A stretch of 64,000 nt of DNA, taken from the NCBI RefSeq assembly GCF_001750145.1, contig NZ_CP015732.1, positions 248,001 to 312,000 on the forward strand. Reading direction: 5' to 3'. Positions 41,859 to 50,648 of this stretch are shown here, in pieces. The translations under genes were made by a program, and so were the position numbers. The notes under the pieces were generated by a model. The model did not search any database and was not told the origin of the DNA. It was given only the letters and a program-made list of their open reading frames with translations. Within the stretch, counting starts at the first letter, position 1; each line of letters starts with the position of its first letter. The DNA comes from Arthrobacter sp. U41 (GTDB lineage: Bacteria > Actinomycetota > Actinomycetes > Actinomycetales > Micrococcaceae).

Positions 41859-42734
41859 TCAGGCGACATCCGCGCCGGCGGCGGGTGCCGGCGTCGAGCC
41901 CGCTCCGGACGTTCCCGCAGCAGCCGGGCGGTGGCCCTTCTTGGCGAGCTGGATCTGCTCGTAGACGTGGTGGCGCAGTTCGGTGAAGCGCGGCAGGGAC
42001 CGGGTCTCCAGCTGATCGCGCTCCTCGGGCAGGTCGATGGTGATGTCTTCCTGGACCACCGTCGGGGAGCTGGAGAGGATGATGACCCGCTCGCCGAGGT
42101 AGACGGATTCGTCGATGTCGTGGGTGACGAACAGGACGGTGATGCCCAGCTTCTTCCACACGGTGCGGATCAGGTCCTCCAGGTCCGCCCGGGTCTGGGC
42201 GTCCACGGCCGCGAACGGCTCATCCATCAGCAGGACCTCGGGCTGGTACGCGATGGCGCGGGCAATCGCCACGCGCTGCTGCATGCCGCCCGAGAGCTGC
42301 CAGGGGTAGGACCGCGGGACGTGGGACAGGCCCACGGCCTCCAGCGCCTCGTCCACGAGCTTGTCGCGTTCGGCCTTCGGGACGCCCTGGTTTTTCAGCG
42401 GCAGTTCCACGTTGTCGCGGACCCGCATCCAGGGGAACAGCGAGCGGCCGTATTCCTGGAACACCACGGCCATCTTCTTCGGCGGGCCCACCACGCGCTT
42501 GCCGTCCAGGAGCACTTCGCCCTCGGTCGGGGCCATCAGCCCGGAGATGCACTTGAGCAGTGTGGTCTTGCCGGAGCCGGAGGGCCCCACGAGGCAGGCG
42601 AGTTCCCCGGCGCGCAGGTCGAAGGTCAGGTTCCGCACGGCTTCCACGTCGCCGCCGTCGGTCTGGTAGACCTTCTTCAGCCCGCGGACGGAGAGCATCG
42701 CTTCCGGGGCCGCATGAGTTGAGTCAGGCTGCAT
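41859..42734 (-). CDS. ABC importer ATPase (nitrate/sulfonate/taurine type)
   Basis: 291 residues: Walker A GPSGSGKTTLL near residue 50, signature LSGGMQQRVAIARA, Walker B VLLMDEPFAAVD and H-loop LFVTHDIDES. This is the SsuB/TauB/NrtD group. A C-terminal Ala/Gly-rich tail follows residue 265. GAGGTAGAAA precedes the ATG. It overlaps the permease gene by 11 bases and is last in a four-gene transcript running leftward from 45319. Confidence 0.88.
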   Translation of the reverse strand: MQPDSTHAAPEAMLSVRGLKKVYQTDGGDVEAVRNLTFDLRAGELACLVGPSGSGKTTLLKCISGLMAPTEGEVLLDGKRVVGPPKKMAVVFQEYGRSLFPWMRVRDNVELPLKNQGVPKAERDKLVDEALEAVGLSHVPRSYPWQLSGGMQQRVAIARAIAYQPEVLLMDEPFAAVDAQTRADLEDLIRTVWKKLGITVLFVTHDIDESVYLGERVIILSSSPTVVQEDITIDLPEERDQLETRSLPRFTELRHHVYEQIQLAKKGHRPAAAGTSGAGSTPAPAAGADVA

Positions 42735-43497
42735 TTTCTACCTCTTTCTGGCCGTGGTACCAGCGCAGGATATTCCGCTCGGCCCACTGGAAGATGAATG
42801 ACATGCCCACACCCAGCAGGCCGAGCACGATAATGCCGGACCACATCTCCGGAATGGAGAAGGAACGCTGGAACTGGACGATGGTGAAGCCAAGCCCCGA
42901 GGACGAGGCGAACATTTCGGAAATCACCATCAGGATCAGACCCAGGGACATGGACTGGCGGACGCCGGCCATGATCTGGGGGCTGGCGGACGGCAGCACC
43001 AGGTACCGGACGCGGGCCCAGCCGTCGATGCCGTAGGTGTGGGTGGAGTCGGAAAGCACCGGGTCGACGGCGCGGACGCCCTCGATCGTGTTCAGCAGTA
43101 CCGGCCAGACGCAGCCGGAGATGATCACCGCGATCTTCATGGAGTCGGTGATGCCCATCAGCAGGATCAGCACCGGCACCAGGACCGGCGGCGGGATGGC
43201 GCGGAAGAACTCCAGCGTCGGTTCCAGCAGTGACCGGAGCCAGCGGATCGATCCGATCAGGACGCCGCCGACGACGCCGATCACGATCGCGACGACGACG
43301 CCAACCACGAGCCGCCCGACGCTGGGCAGCACGTCCGTGAAGAAGCGCTCACTGAACCAGACCTTGCCGAACGTTTCGACCAGGCGGGCGGGCGTGGGGA
43401 CGTAGAAGTTGACCGTCCCCAGGGTGGAGGCCCACCAGATCAGGACCAGGATCACGGGCAGACCCAGGATGTAGCCGATATTCTTCAGGGTCTTCAT
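42724..43497 (-). CDS. ABC importer permease 2
   Basis: 257 residues with about six membrane helices and the SsuC/TauC-type loop (YGIDGWARVRYLVLPSASPQ, the EAA motif region). GAGGTGATCGT precedes the ATG, which overlaps the stop of the preceding permease gene. Works with the ATPase downstream and the second permease upstream as a heterodimeric pore. Confidence 0.87.
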   Translation of the reverse strand: MKTLKNIGYILGLPVILVLIWWASTLGTVNFYVPTPARLVETFGKVWFSERFFTDVLPSVGRLVVGVVVAIVIGVVGGVLIGSIRWLRSLLEPTLEFFRAIPPPVLVPVLILLMGITDSMKIAVIISGCVWPVLLNTIEGVRAVDPVLSDSTHTYGIDGWARVRYLVLPSASPQIMAGVRQSMSLGLILMVISEMFASSSGLGFTIVQFQRSFSIPEMWSGIIVLGLLGVGMSFIFQWAERNILRWYHGQKEVENAA

Positions 43498-44336
43498 ACG
43501 ATCACCTCGGACCGGACCGACGAGTGCCAGGCCAGGGTCTTCTTTTCGATAAAGCGCATCAGCATATTGATCAGCACACCGATCAGGCCGGTGGCGAGCA
43601 CCAGGGCGTACATGCCGGAGATGGCGCCGCCGGACTGGGCGAGGGCGATTTCCCGTCCCAATCCCGGGGAGCCGATCACGAGTTCGGCCGTGATGGCCAG
43701 GACCAGCGCCACCGCGCCGGCGAGCCGTACTCCGGTCATCAGGTAGGGCAGGGCGGTGGGAAAGACGACGTAGCGGATCCGGGCCATCGGGCCCAGGCCG
43801 TAGGTTTTGGCCGTGTTGTTGGCGACCATGTCGACGTCGGCCACGCCGTAGAGCACCTGGATCAGGATCTGCCAGAAGGAGGCGTACACGATCAGCAGCA
43901 GCGATGACTCGATCTTCACCCCGAAGAGCAGCACGGCCAGCGGAATCAGGGCGACCGACGGGATCGGGCGCAGGAATTCGACCGTGGAGTTGGTGGCCTT
44001 CCGCAGGAAGCTGCTGGAGCCGATGATGAAGCCCAGCAGCACGGCAGCCACCACGGCGATCAGCAGGCCCAGGAACCAGGCCTTCATGGTCTCGCCGACC
44101 GACACCCAGAAGGCGGTGAGCCCAAAGTCGAGCAGCAGGGCGGCAATGACCTCACTGGCGGGCGGCAGATAGCGTGCGTCGATGATGCCGAGCCGGGGAA
44201 TAAGCTCCCAGGTGAGCAGGAACCCGAGGATCCCCGCGACGCCGAGCAGTTGTTTGGTTGGCATCTTGCGGGCCTGCCGGCGGGGCCGCTCCGCGCCGGG
44301 GGCGGCACCGCCGGAGGTCAGGGTCGTGGAACTCAC
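43494..44336 (-). CDS. ABC importer permease 1
   Basis: 280 residues, six predicted membrane helices after a basic N-terminus (AERPRRQARKMPTKQ). EAA-like loop YGLGPMARIRYVVFPTALPY. GTG start overlapping the stop of the substrate-binding protein gene. The second permease of the same SsuC-like type means this system uses two different subunits, less usual for the family. Confidence 0.87.
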   Translation of the reverse strand: MSSTTLTSGGAAPGAERPRRQARKMPTKQLLGVAGILGFLLTWELIPRLGIIDARYLPPASEVIAALLLDFGLTAFWVSVGETMKAWFLGLLIAVVAAVLLGFIIGSSSFLRKATNSTVEFLRPIPSVALIPLAVLLFGVKIESSLLLIVYASFWQILIQVLYGVADVDMVANNTAKTYGLGPMARIRYVVFPTALPYLMTGVRLAGAVALVLAITAELVIGSPGLGREIALAQSGGAISGMYALVLATGLIGVLINMLMRFIEKKTLAWHSSVRSEVIV

Positions 44337-45319
44337 GGGAGGAGTTCGTCTGCGTTCGGTGCTTTGGTGAGCGTGCCGTACTTGGCGGCAGCTTCGCCGA
44401 GGGTGTTGAACGCGTCCTTGTTGAATTCAACACGGTACTGCGGCAGCACGATCTTGGCCCGGGCGGCCTCGTCGATCTTGGTGTAGGTGCCCACGATGTC
44501 GCGGACCTCCTGCGGGTGCAGCTGCGCGTATTCGAGCGACTTGTTCATGGCGCGGGTGAACTTTTCGGTCAGCTCGGCCTTGCCCTTGATGGTGTCAGCC
44601 TTGGTGAAGTAGCCGGCGATGTCCAGTTCCGGGCTCATCTCGACGAAGTTCCAGGAAACGACCTTGCCGCCTTCGGCCACGGCCTTGGACAGGAAGGGCT
44701 CGAGGATCCACGCCGCGTCAACCTGCTTGTTGGCCAGGGCCGCCGGGGCGTCCGGGAAGGCCACCTCCACGAACTTCACGCTCTGCGGGTCGCCGCCGTC
44801 CTTTTCGACGACCGACTTGATGGTGGTGTCGCCGATGTTGGAGAGGTTGTTCACCGAGACCCTCTTGCCGGCGAGGTCCTTCGCGGACTGGATGTCCGAC
44901 CCGGCCGGTACGACGACTCCGCCGATGTCCTTGCCGACTTCGCCGGTGGTGGAGGCACCATTGGCGACGAACTTCAGGTCAAGGCCCTTGTCCTTGGCGA
45001 CCATGACCGAGATCAGGTTGGAGAAGGCAAAGTCGAAGCTGCCGCTGACGATGCCGGGGACGATTGCCGCGCCGCCGGTTGCGGTCTGGATGTCGAGCTG
45101 GAGTCCCTCTTCCTTGAAGAAGCCCTGCTTGTCACCGAGGTAGATGGGTGCGCAGTCGACGATCGGAATGACACCGACGCTGACCTTGGTCAGGTCCGAA
45201 GCTCTGCCGGCGGTGCCGGTGGCGGTCCCGCCTCCGGTGGAACTGGGCGAGCCGCTTCCGCAGGCCGACAGTCCCAGAACGGAGGCGGCTGCCAGGACGG
45301 CAATAAAACGACGTTTCAT
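44333..45319 (-). CDS. ABC importer substrate-binding lipoprotein
   Basis: 328 residues. Lipoprotein signal: MKRRFIAVLAAASVLGLSAC with lipobox LSAC. It has the SsuA/TauA/NMT1-like fold, with VGVIPIVDCAPIYLGDKQGF, then GGAAIVPGIVSGSFDFAFSN. Ligands in this family include aliphatic sulfonates, taurine, nitrate and thiamine precursors; I cannot choose one. ATAGGAGTGAAC precedes ATG 45319. First gene of the four-gene operon; an inverted-repeat operator is upstream. Confidence 0.88.
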   Translation of the reverse strand: MKRRFIAVLAAASVLGLSACGSGSPSSTGGGTATGTAGRASDLTKVSVGVIPIVDCAPIYLGDKQGFFKEEGLQLDIQTATGGAAIVPGIVSGSFDFAFSNLISVMVAKDKGLDLKFVANGASTTGEVGKDIGGVVVPAGSDIQSAKDLAGKRVSVNNLSNIGDTTIKSVVEKDGGDPQSVKFVEVAFPDAPAALANKQVDAAWILEPFLSKAVAEGGKVVSWNFVEMSPELDIAGYFTKADTIKGKAELTEKFTRAMNKSLEYAQLHPQEVRDIVGTYTKIDEAARAKIVLPQYRVEFNKDAFNTLGEAAAKYGTLTKAPNADELLP

Positions 45320-45378
45320 GTTCACTCCTATGTGCCCAATGGCGTGGGAGTGACAAGCCCCCAAGCCGCAAATGTTCG

Positions 45379-45411
45379 CTGTTCGAACAGACGTTCAAAT
45401 TAAGTCTGTTC
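45379..45411. promoter_or_regulatory. Inverted-repeat operator upstream of the ABC importer operon
   Basis: CTGTTCGAACAG (45379-45390) is a perfect palindrome; its right half GAACAGAC also pairs with GTCTGTTC at 45404-45411 across 11 bases. Three CTGTTC half-sites in 33 bases, 60-90 bases before the first gene, suggest a dimeric regulator, gene not adjacent. Confidence 0.65.
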
Positions 45412-45501
45412 TAAACATAATGTGAGGTCAACCACACTGGAATCATTGTTACAGCTATGAGACGGGGCGGCGAGGGCGTGCCGGTGGGGGCCGGTCCAAC
45501 G

Positions 45502-45571
45502 CCGAAGTCGCCGGAGCCGTGCCCGGACGCTAGAAGCTTTCAGCGAATGGGCACTGCTCCGGCGACTTCGG
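45502..45571. terminator. Long hairpin beyond the amino-acid permease
   Basis: CCGAAGTCGCCGGAGC (45502-45517) pairs perfectly with its complement ending at 45571. The stem continues through GTGCCC/GGGCAC and CGCT/AGCG with small interruptions, so almost the whole 70 bases fold. It starts 26 bases past the permease stop. No T-tract on either side. Confidence 0.7.
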
Positions 45572-45596
45572 TGCTTCGGGACCGGACGCCCGCCGG

Positions 45597-47162
45597 TCAG
45601 GAACGGCTGAGGGAGTCCTGGCGCGCCTCGGCATCGTCCGCGTCGGCCGCGTCCTTGGCGGCGGGGCCGTTGACCGAGGCCTTGGCCTCGGCGAACCTCT
45701 CGTTCAGCCGGGAGTGGCGCTGGCCGTAGGAGAAGTAGATGACCACGCCGATCACGAGCCATACGGCGAAGAAGATCCAGGTCTCCACGGCCAGGTTGGT
45801 CATGAGGTACAGGCACAGGACGGCCGAGACGATCGGGAGCACCTTTCCGAACGGCACCCGGAAGGCGGGCTTCAGGTCCGGGCGCTTCTTGCGCAGCACC
45901 AGCACGCCGATGCTCACCGTCACGAACGCGGACAGCGTCCCGATGTTGATCATCTCTTCGAGCAGGTCCACGTTGGTGAGCCCGGCGACAACCGCCACGC
46001 CGGCGCCGCAGATGATCTGCAGGCGGACCGGCGTCGCACGGATGGTGCTGGTCCTGGACAGCGAGCGCGGCAGCAGTCCGTCGCGGCTCATGGCCAGCAC
46101 CACGCGGGAGAGGCCCATCAGCAGCACCATGATCACCGTGGTCAGGCCCACAAGGGAGCCGAAGGCAATGATCTTGGCGGCGTCGGTGTTGCCCACGGCC
46201 TCAAACGCCGTGGTGAGGGTCGGGTTCTCGGCCTCGGCCAGCTCGGTGTAGGACACCATGCCGGTCAGCGCCAGGGACACCAGGATGTAGAGCACCGTGA
46301 CGACGGCGAGCCCGCCAAAGATGCCGCGGGGCAGGGTCTTCTGCGGGTTCTTGACTTCCTCGGCCGAGGTGGCCACCACGTCAAAGCCGATGAAGGCGAA
46401 GAAGACCAGGGCGGCGCCGGCGAAGATGCCGAGGGTGCCGTACTGCGCCGGGGCAGCGCCGGAGAGGAAGCCGAAGAGGGACTGCTTCATGACGTCGGCG
46501 GCGCCGGTGCCGCCGGTCGGCTCGGAGGCCGGAATGAACGGGGCGTAGTTCTCAAACTTCACGTAGCTGAAGCCGACCACGATCACAAAGAGCACGACGC
46601 CGATCTTGATCAGCGTGAAGATGTTGCCGACGCGGGCTGACAGCTTCGTCCCCATCACCAGCAGCGCGGTGAACACGGCGACGATCAGGAAGGCACCCCA
46701 GTAAAGATCCACGCCGCCCAGCGGGATCGACGGCGGAATGTCCACGCCCATGAGCGCGAACACCTTGCTGAGGTAGATGCCCCAGTACTTGGCGATCACC
46801 GCGCCGGCGGTGAACAGCTCCAGGATGAGGTTCCAGCCGATGATCCAGGCAAGCAACTCGCCCATGGTGGCGTAGGTGAAGACATAGGCGGAGCCGGCGA
46901 CGGGGATGGCCGTGGCGAACTCGGCGTAGCACATGATCGCCAGCGCGCACGTGACGGCGGCGATGGCGAAGGAAAGGGTCACTGCCGGGCCGGCGAAGTT
47001 CGCTGCAGCCTTGGCGCCGACCGAGAAGATGCCGGCGCCGACGGCGACGGCGACGCCCATGATCATCAGGTCCCAGGAGCTGAGCGAGCGCTTCAGCTGA
47101 CGGCCGGGTTCATCGGCGTCCGACATGGACTGCTCGATCGTTTTGGTCCGGAATAAGTTCAT
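45597..47162 (-). CDS. APC-family amino-acid permease
   Basis: 521 residues, about 12-14 membrane helices, CAT-type cationic/neutral amino-acid transporter. GVAVAVGAGIFSVGAKAAAN is the first-helix unwound substrate-binding motif (GAGIF). Then GFDVVATSAEEVKNPQKTLP is diagnostic for the group. Ends in an acidic Ala/Asp-rich cytosolic tail. The start ATG 47162 is within normal distance; a TTG 12 bases upstream is less likely. Substrate not certain. Confidence 0.88.
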   Translation of the reverse strand: MNLFRTKTIEQSMSDADEPGRQLKRSLSSWDLMIMGVAVAVGAGIFSVGAKAAANFAGPAVTLSFAIAAVTCALAIMCYAEFATAIPVAGSAYVFTYATMGELLAWIIGWNLILELFTAGAVIAKYWGIYLSKVFALMGVDIPPSIPLGGVDLYWGAFLIVAVFTALLVMGTKLSARVGNIFTLIKIGVVLFVIVVGFSYVKFENYAPFIPASEPTGGTGAADVMKQSLFGFLSGAAPAQYGTLGIFAGAALVFFAFIGFDVVATSAEEVKNPQKTLPRGIFGGLAVVTVLYILVSLALTGMVSYTELAEAENPTLTTAFEAVGNTDAAKIIAFGSLVGLTTVIMVLLMGLSRVVLAMSRDGLLPRSLSRTSTIRATPVRLQIICGAGVAVVAGLTNVDLLEEMINIGTLSAFVTVSIGVLVLRKKRPDLKPAFRVPFGKVLPIVSAVLCLYLMTNLAVETWIFFAVWLVIGVVIYFSYGQRHSRLNERFAEAKASVNGPAAKDAADADDAEARQDSLSRS

Positions 47163-47258
47163 AGGAAAATCCAAAATCTCAGTAGCTTGTGGGAAACAGA
47201 CCTATCCAGATTAGTGTCCGTCCACTGGACGTCTCGATCTGTCCCGCATGATGAGACG

Positions 47259-47295
47259 AAAAAGCGGGCCGTGCAGGTTTCCCTGCACGGCCCGC
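47259..47295 (-). terminator. Terminator of the ald-adh-DUF779 operon
   Basis: A 14-bp perfect stem, GCGGGCCGTGCAGG/CCTGCACGGCCCGC (47264-47295), loop of four, followed on the minus strand by TTTTTCG. It is 44 bases past the DUF779 stop. Confidence 0.93.
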
Positions 47296-47338
47296 CCGCG
47301 CGTCGTCCGCCCCGGTGTAGAGCGGCTTTCGACCGGCC

Positions 47339-47746
47339 TTAGACCGGCCAGTCCATCAGCGTGGACCGGATCAGGAACCGTTTTCCTTCAGGCGCCTCCA
47401 CCGAGAAGCCGCTCCCCCGGCCCGGAACCACGTCCACGGTCAGGTGGGTGTGGCTCCAGTAGTTGAACTGTTCCTTGGACATCCAGAACCCAATCGGCTG
47501 CGGCAGCAGGGCATCGGAAATATCAAACAGGCCCAGCATCACATCGGAGTCCCCGGTGATGAACTCCCCGGCGGGGTAACACATCGGTGAGGATCCGTCG
47601 CAGCAGCCGCCGGACTGATGGAACATCAGCGGTCCGTGCTGGAGCCACAGCGTGCGCAGCAGTTCCACCGCTTCCGGGGTGAGCGCCACCCGGGAGAAAT
47701 CCTCCCCGGGAAGGGTCACGGCGGCGTCGAGCTTTAACTGTGGCAT
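47339..47746 (-). CDS. DUF779 protein
   Basis: 135 residues: FHQSGGCCDGSSPMCYPAGE is the family signature with conserved cysteines, then GFWMSKEQFNYWSHTHLTVD. The family is almost always next to acetaldehyde/alcohol dehydrogenases and is thought to assist them; the mechanism is unknown. AAAGGACCCTG before the ATG. Last of the operon, 33 bases after the alcohol dehydrogenase. Confidence 0.9.
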   Translation of the reverse strand: MPQLKLDAAVTLPGEDFSRVALTPEAVELLRTLWLQHGPLMFHQSGGCCDGSSPMCYPAGEFITGDSDVMLGLFDISDALLPQPIGFWMSKEQFNYWSHTHLTVDVVPGRGSGFSVEAPEGKRFLIRSTLMDWPV

Positions 47747-47779
47747 CAGGGTCCTTTACTTCGTCAGTACTTGATTGTG

Positions 47780-48817
47780 TCAGTACTTGATGACGACGCG
47801 GCCGTCGATTTTGGCGTGCTTCATTTCGTCAAGGACGGCGTTGACGTCGGAGAGCTCCCGGGTGGAGACGGTGGGGTGGATCTTGCCCTGGGCATAGAAG
47901 TCCAGGGCCTCCTCCAGGTCCTGCCGGGTTCCGACGATGGAGCCGCGGACTGTCAGGCCCTTGAGCACAATCTCAAAGATCGGCGCCGGAAAGTCGCCCG
48001 GCGGCAGGCCGTTGAACACAATCGTTCCGCCGCGGCGGGCCATCCCGATCGCCTGGCCGAATGCTGACGGGTGCACAGCCGTGACCAGGACTCCATGGCA
48101 ACCTCCGGTTTCGCGCTGGATGACTTCAGCGGGATCTTCGTGCAGGGCATTGACGGTCAGTTCCGCACCGTGCTTTTTGGCAAGGGCGAGTTTGTCGTCG
48201 GCGATGTCCACCGCTGCAACCCGCAGGCCCATGGCCACCGCATACTGCACGGCGATGTGGCCGAGTCCGCCGATGCCAGAGATCGTGACCCACTGGCCGG
48301 GGCGGGCCTCGGTCATTTTGAGTCCCTTGTAGACGGTCACTCCGGCGCAGAGCACCGGGGCCACCTCCACGGGGTCCGAGCCGGCCGGGATCCTGGCCGC
48401 GAAGCGTGTGTCCACGAGCATGTATTCGCCGAAGGAACCGTCAACGCTGTAGCCGGCGTTCTGCTGCGCTTCGCACAGGGTTTCCCAACCGGTACGGCAG
48501 TACTGGCAATCACCGCAGGCGGACCAGAGCCAGGCATTGCCGACGAGGTCTCCGACGGCCAGGTCGGTGACGCCCTCGCCGAGGGCAACCACCTCGCCGA
48601 CTCCTTCGTGGCCGGGGATAAACGGCGGGGTCGGCTTGACCGGCCAATCGCCTTCCGCGGCGTGGAGGTCGGTGTGGCAGACGCCGGTGGTCAGGACCTT
48701 GACCAGGGCCTCACCCCGTCCCGGCACTGGCACGGGGAGCGTCTGGATCTGCAGATCCTTGCCGAATTCGGTTACTACCGCGGCCTGCATTGTCGTCGTC
48801 GTCGTTGTCGTCGTCAT
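47780..48817 (-). CDS. adhP: Zinc alcohol dehydrogenase
   Basis: 345 residues, medium-chain dehydrogenase, AdhP type. Catalytic zinc ligands C and H (GVCHTDLH, GHEGVGE); structural zinc CGDCQYCRTGWETLC; NAD site GIGGLGHIAVQYA. It interconverts alcohols and aldehydes. The start at 48817 (AAGGATTTCGCT before) adds a run of eight threonines encoded by ACG/ACA repeats before the usual MQAAVV; internal ATG 48790 lacks a ribosome site. Confidence 0.92.
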   Translation of the reverse strand: MTTTTTTTTMQAAVVTEFGKDLQIQTLPVPVPGRGEALVKVLTTGVCHTDLHAAEGDWPVKPTPPFIPGHEGVGEVVALGEGVTDLAVGDLVGNAWLWSACGDCQYCRTGWETLCEAQQNAGYSVDGSFGEYMLVDTRFAARIPAGSDPVEVAPVLCAGVTVYKGLKMTEARPGQWVTISGIGGLGHIAVQYAVAMGLRVAAVDIADDKLALAKKHGAELTVNALHEDPAEVIQRETGGCHGVLVTAVHPSAFGQAIGMARRGGTIVFNGLPPGDFPAPIFEIVLKGLTVRGSIVGTRQDLEEALDFYAQGKIHPTVSTRELSDVNAVLDEMKHAKIDGRVVIKY

Positions 48818-48944
48818 AGCGAAATCCTTGCGTCATCGAGCCTGGGTGCTGCTAGGAGGGTGCACGGCGTCCTTGCGCGTGGGTGCACTGGTGGTGCGGG
48901 CGGGGCGGATCAAACGTGATCCGCCCCGCCCGGCCTGGTGCGGC

Positions 48945-50471
48945 TTAGAAGAAGCCGAGCTTGTTCTCGTTGTAGCTGACCAGGAGGTTCTTGGTCTGCT
49001 GGTAGTGGTCCAGCATCATCGAGTGGTTCTCGCGTCCGATGCCGGAGGACTTGTAGCCGCCGAACGCTGCGCCCGCCGGGTAGGCGTGGTAGTTGTTCAC
49101 CCACACGCGTCCGGCCTGGATCTCGCGGCCGGCGCGGTACGCGACGTTGCCGTTACGGGACCAGACGCCGGCGCCGAGGCCGTAGAGAGTGTCGTTGGCG
49201 ATGCCCATGGCGTCGTTGTAGTCGCTGAAGCGGGTCACGGACACAACCGGGCCGAAGATTTCCTCCTGGAAGATCCGCATCTTGTTGTGGCCCTCGAAGA
49301 TGGTCGGCTGGACGTAGTAGCCGCCGGCCAGGTCCCCGGGCAGCTCGGCCCGGGCGCCGCCGGTGAGGATCTTGGCCCCCTCCTGCTTGCCGATGTCGAT
49401 GTAGGAGAGGATCTTTTCCAGCTGGTCGTTGGAGGCCTGGGCGCCAAGCTGGGTTTCGGTGTCCAGCGGGTTGCCCTGGATGATCTTCTCGACCCGGGCC
49501 ACGGCGTCGGCCATGAAGGAATCGTAGATGTCCTCCTGGACCAGGGCGCGGGAGGGGCAGGTGCACACTTCACCCTGGTTGAAGGCGAAGAGCGCGAAGC
49601 CTTCCTGGGCCTTGTCGTAGAACGCGTCGTCGGTGTTCTCGGCGACGTCGTTGAAGAAGATGTTGGGGCTCTTGCCGCCCAGTTCCAGCGTGACCGGGAT
49701 CAGGTTCTGGCTGGCGTACTGGCTGATCAGGCGGCCGGTGGAGGTTTCGCCGGTGAACGCGATTTTCCGGATCCGGGGGCTGGAGGCCAGCGGCTTGCCG
49801 GCCTCGACGCCGAAGCCATTGACCACGTTAAGGACGCCGGCCGGCAGCAGGTCGCCGATGAGTTCCATCAGGACCAGGATCGAGGACGGGGTCTGCTCGG
49901 CCGGCTTGAGGACGACGGCGTTGCCGGCGGCGAGTGCCGGGGCAAGCTTCCAGACGGCCATCAGGATCGGGAAGTTCCAGGGGATGATCTGGCCGACGAC
50001 GCCGAGCGGCTCGTGGTAGTGGTAGGCGGTGGTGTCGTCGTCGAGCTGGGAGAGCCGGCCTTCCTGGGCGCGGACGGCGGAGGCGAAGTAACGGAAGTGG
50101 TCGGCGGCGAGCGGAATGTCCGCGTTGAGGGTTTCGCGGATCGGCTTGCCGTTGTCCCAGGATTCGGCGACGGCGAGCATCTCGAGGTTTTCGTCGATCC
50201 GGTCGGCGATCTTGTTCAGGATGGCGGCGCGCTCGGCGACGGAGGTCTTGCCCCAGGAGGGGGCAACCTTGTGGGCGGCGTCCAGCGCCAGCTCAATGTC
50301 CTCGGCGGTGCCGCGGGCGACCTCACAGAAGGCCTTGCCGGTGACGGGGGTGATGTTCTCAAAGTACTGGCCCTTGACCGGTGCGACCCACTCGCCGCCG
50401 ATCCAGTTCTCATAGCGGTCCTTGAAGGTGACCTTCGAGCCCTCGGTACCGGGCTGTGCGTAGACAGTCAT
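48945..50471 (-). CDS. NAD-dependent aldehyde dehydrogenase (acetaldehyde/ExaC-like)
   Basis: 508 residues. Catalytic cysteine in [14 protein letters not shown]; general base E in [29 protein letters not shown] is the nucleotide-binding part; [12 protein letters not shown] near the end. Oxidises acetaldehyde or related aldehydes; this ExaC/AldB subgroup is the one that goes with DUF779 and AdhP. AAGGAGCTGCA precedes ATG 50471; the short upstream extension is rejected. First structural gene of the operon behind the GAF-domain regulator. Confidence 0.92.
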   Translation of the reverse strand: MTVYAQPGTEGSKVTFKDRYENWIGGEWVAPVKGQYFENITPVTGKAFCEVARGTAEDIELALDAAHKVAPSWGKTSVAERAAILNKIADRIDENLEMLAVAESWDNGKPIRETLNADIPLAADHFRYFASAVRAQEGRLSQLDDDTTAYHYHEPLGVVGQIIPWNFPILMAVWKLAPALAAGNAVVLKPAEQTPSSILVLMELIGDLLPAGVLNVVNGFGVEAGKPLASSPRIRKIAFTGETSTGRLISQYASQNLIPVTLELGGKSPNIFFNDVAENTDDAFYDKAQEGFALFAFNQGEVCTCPSRALVQEDIYDSFMADAVARVEKIIQGNPLDTETQLGAQASNDQLEKILSYIDIGKQEGAKILTGGARAELPGDLAGGYYVQPTIFEGHNKMRIFQEEIFGPVVSVTRFSDYNDAMGIANDTLYGLGAGVWSRNGNVAYRAGREIQAGRVWVNNYHAYPAGAAFGGYKSSGIGRENHSMMLDHYQQTKNLLVSYNENKLGFF

Positions 50472-50577
50472 TGCAGCTCCTTTGCTGTGCAAGATGGTGG
50501 CGGCCGGTAGTCGGCGCCGCCTATGCGTTCAGCCTAGGAGCGGGGAGGTTGCAGTCAGGTTGCAGGCAAGTGATCCG

Positions 50578-50598
50578 GGTCACCCTGCCGGAGTGACC
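50578..50598. promoter_or_regulatory. Inverted repeat in the aldehyde dehydrogenase promoter region
   Basis: GGTCAC (50578-50583) and GTGACC (50593-50598) 9 bases apart, about 110 bases before the aldehyde dehydrogenase start. A candidate site for the adjacent GAF-domain regulator. Confidence 0.35.
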
Positions 50599-50648
50599 GG
50601 GCCCACTCCCGCGGAGTGGCCTGGCTCACTGCCGCGGGAAACGGCGGG

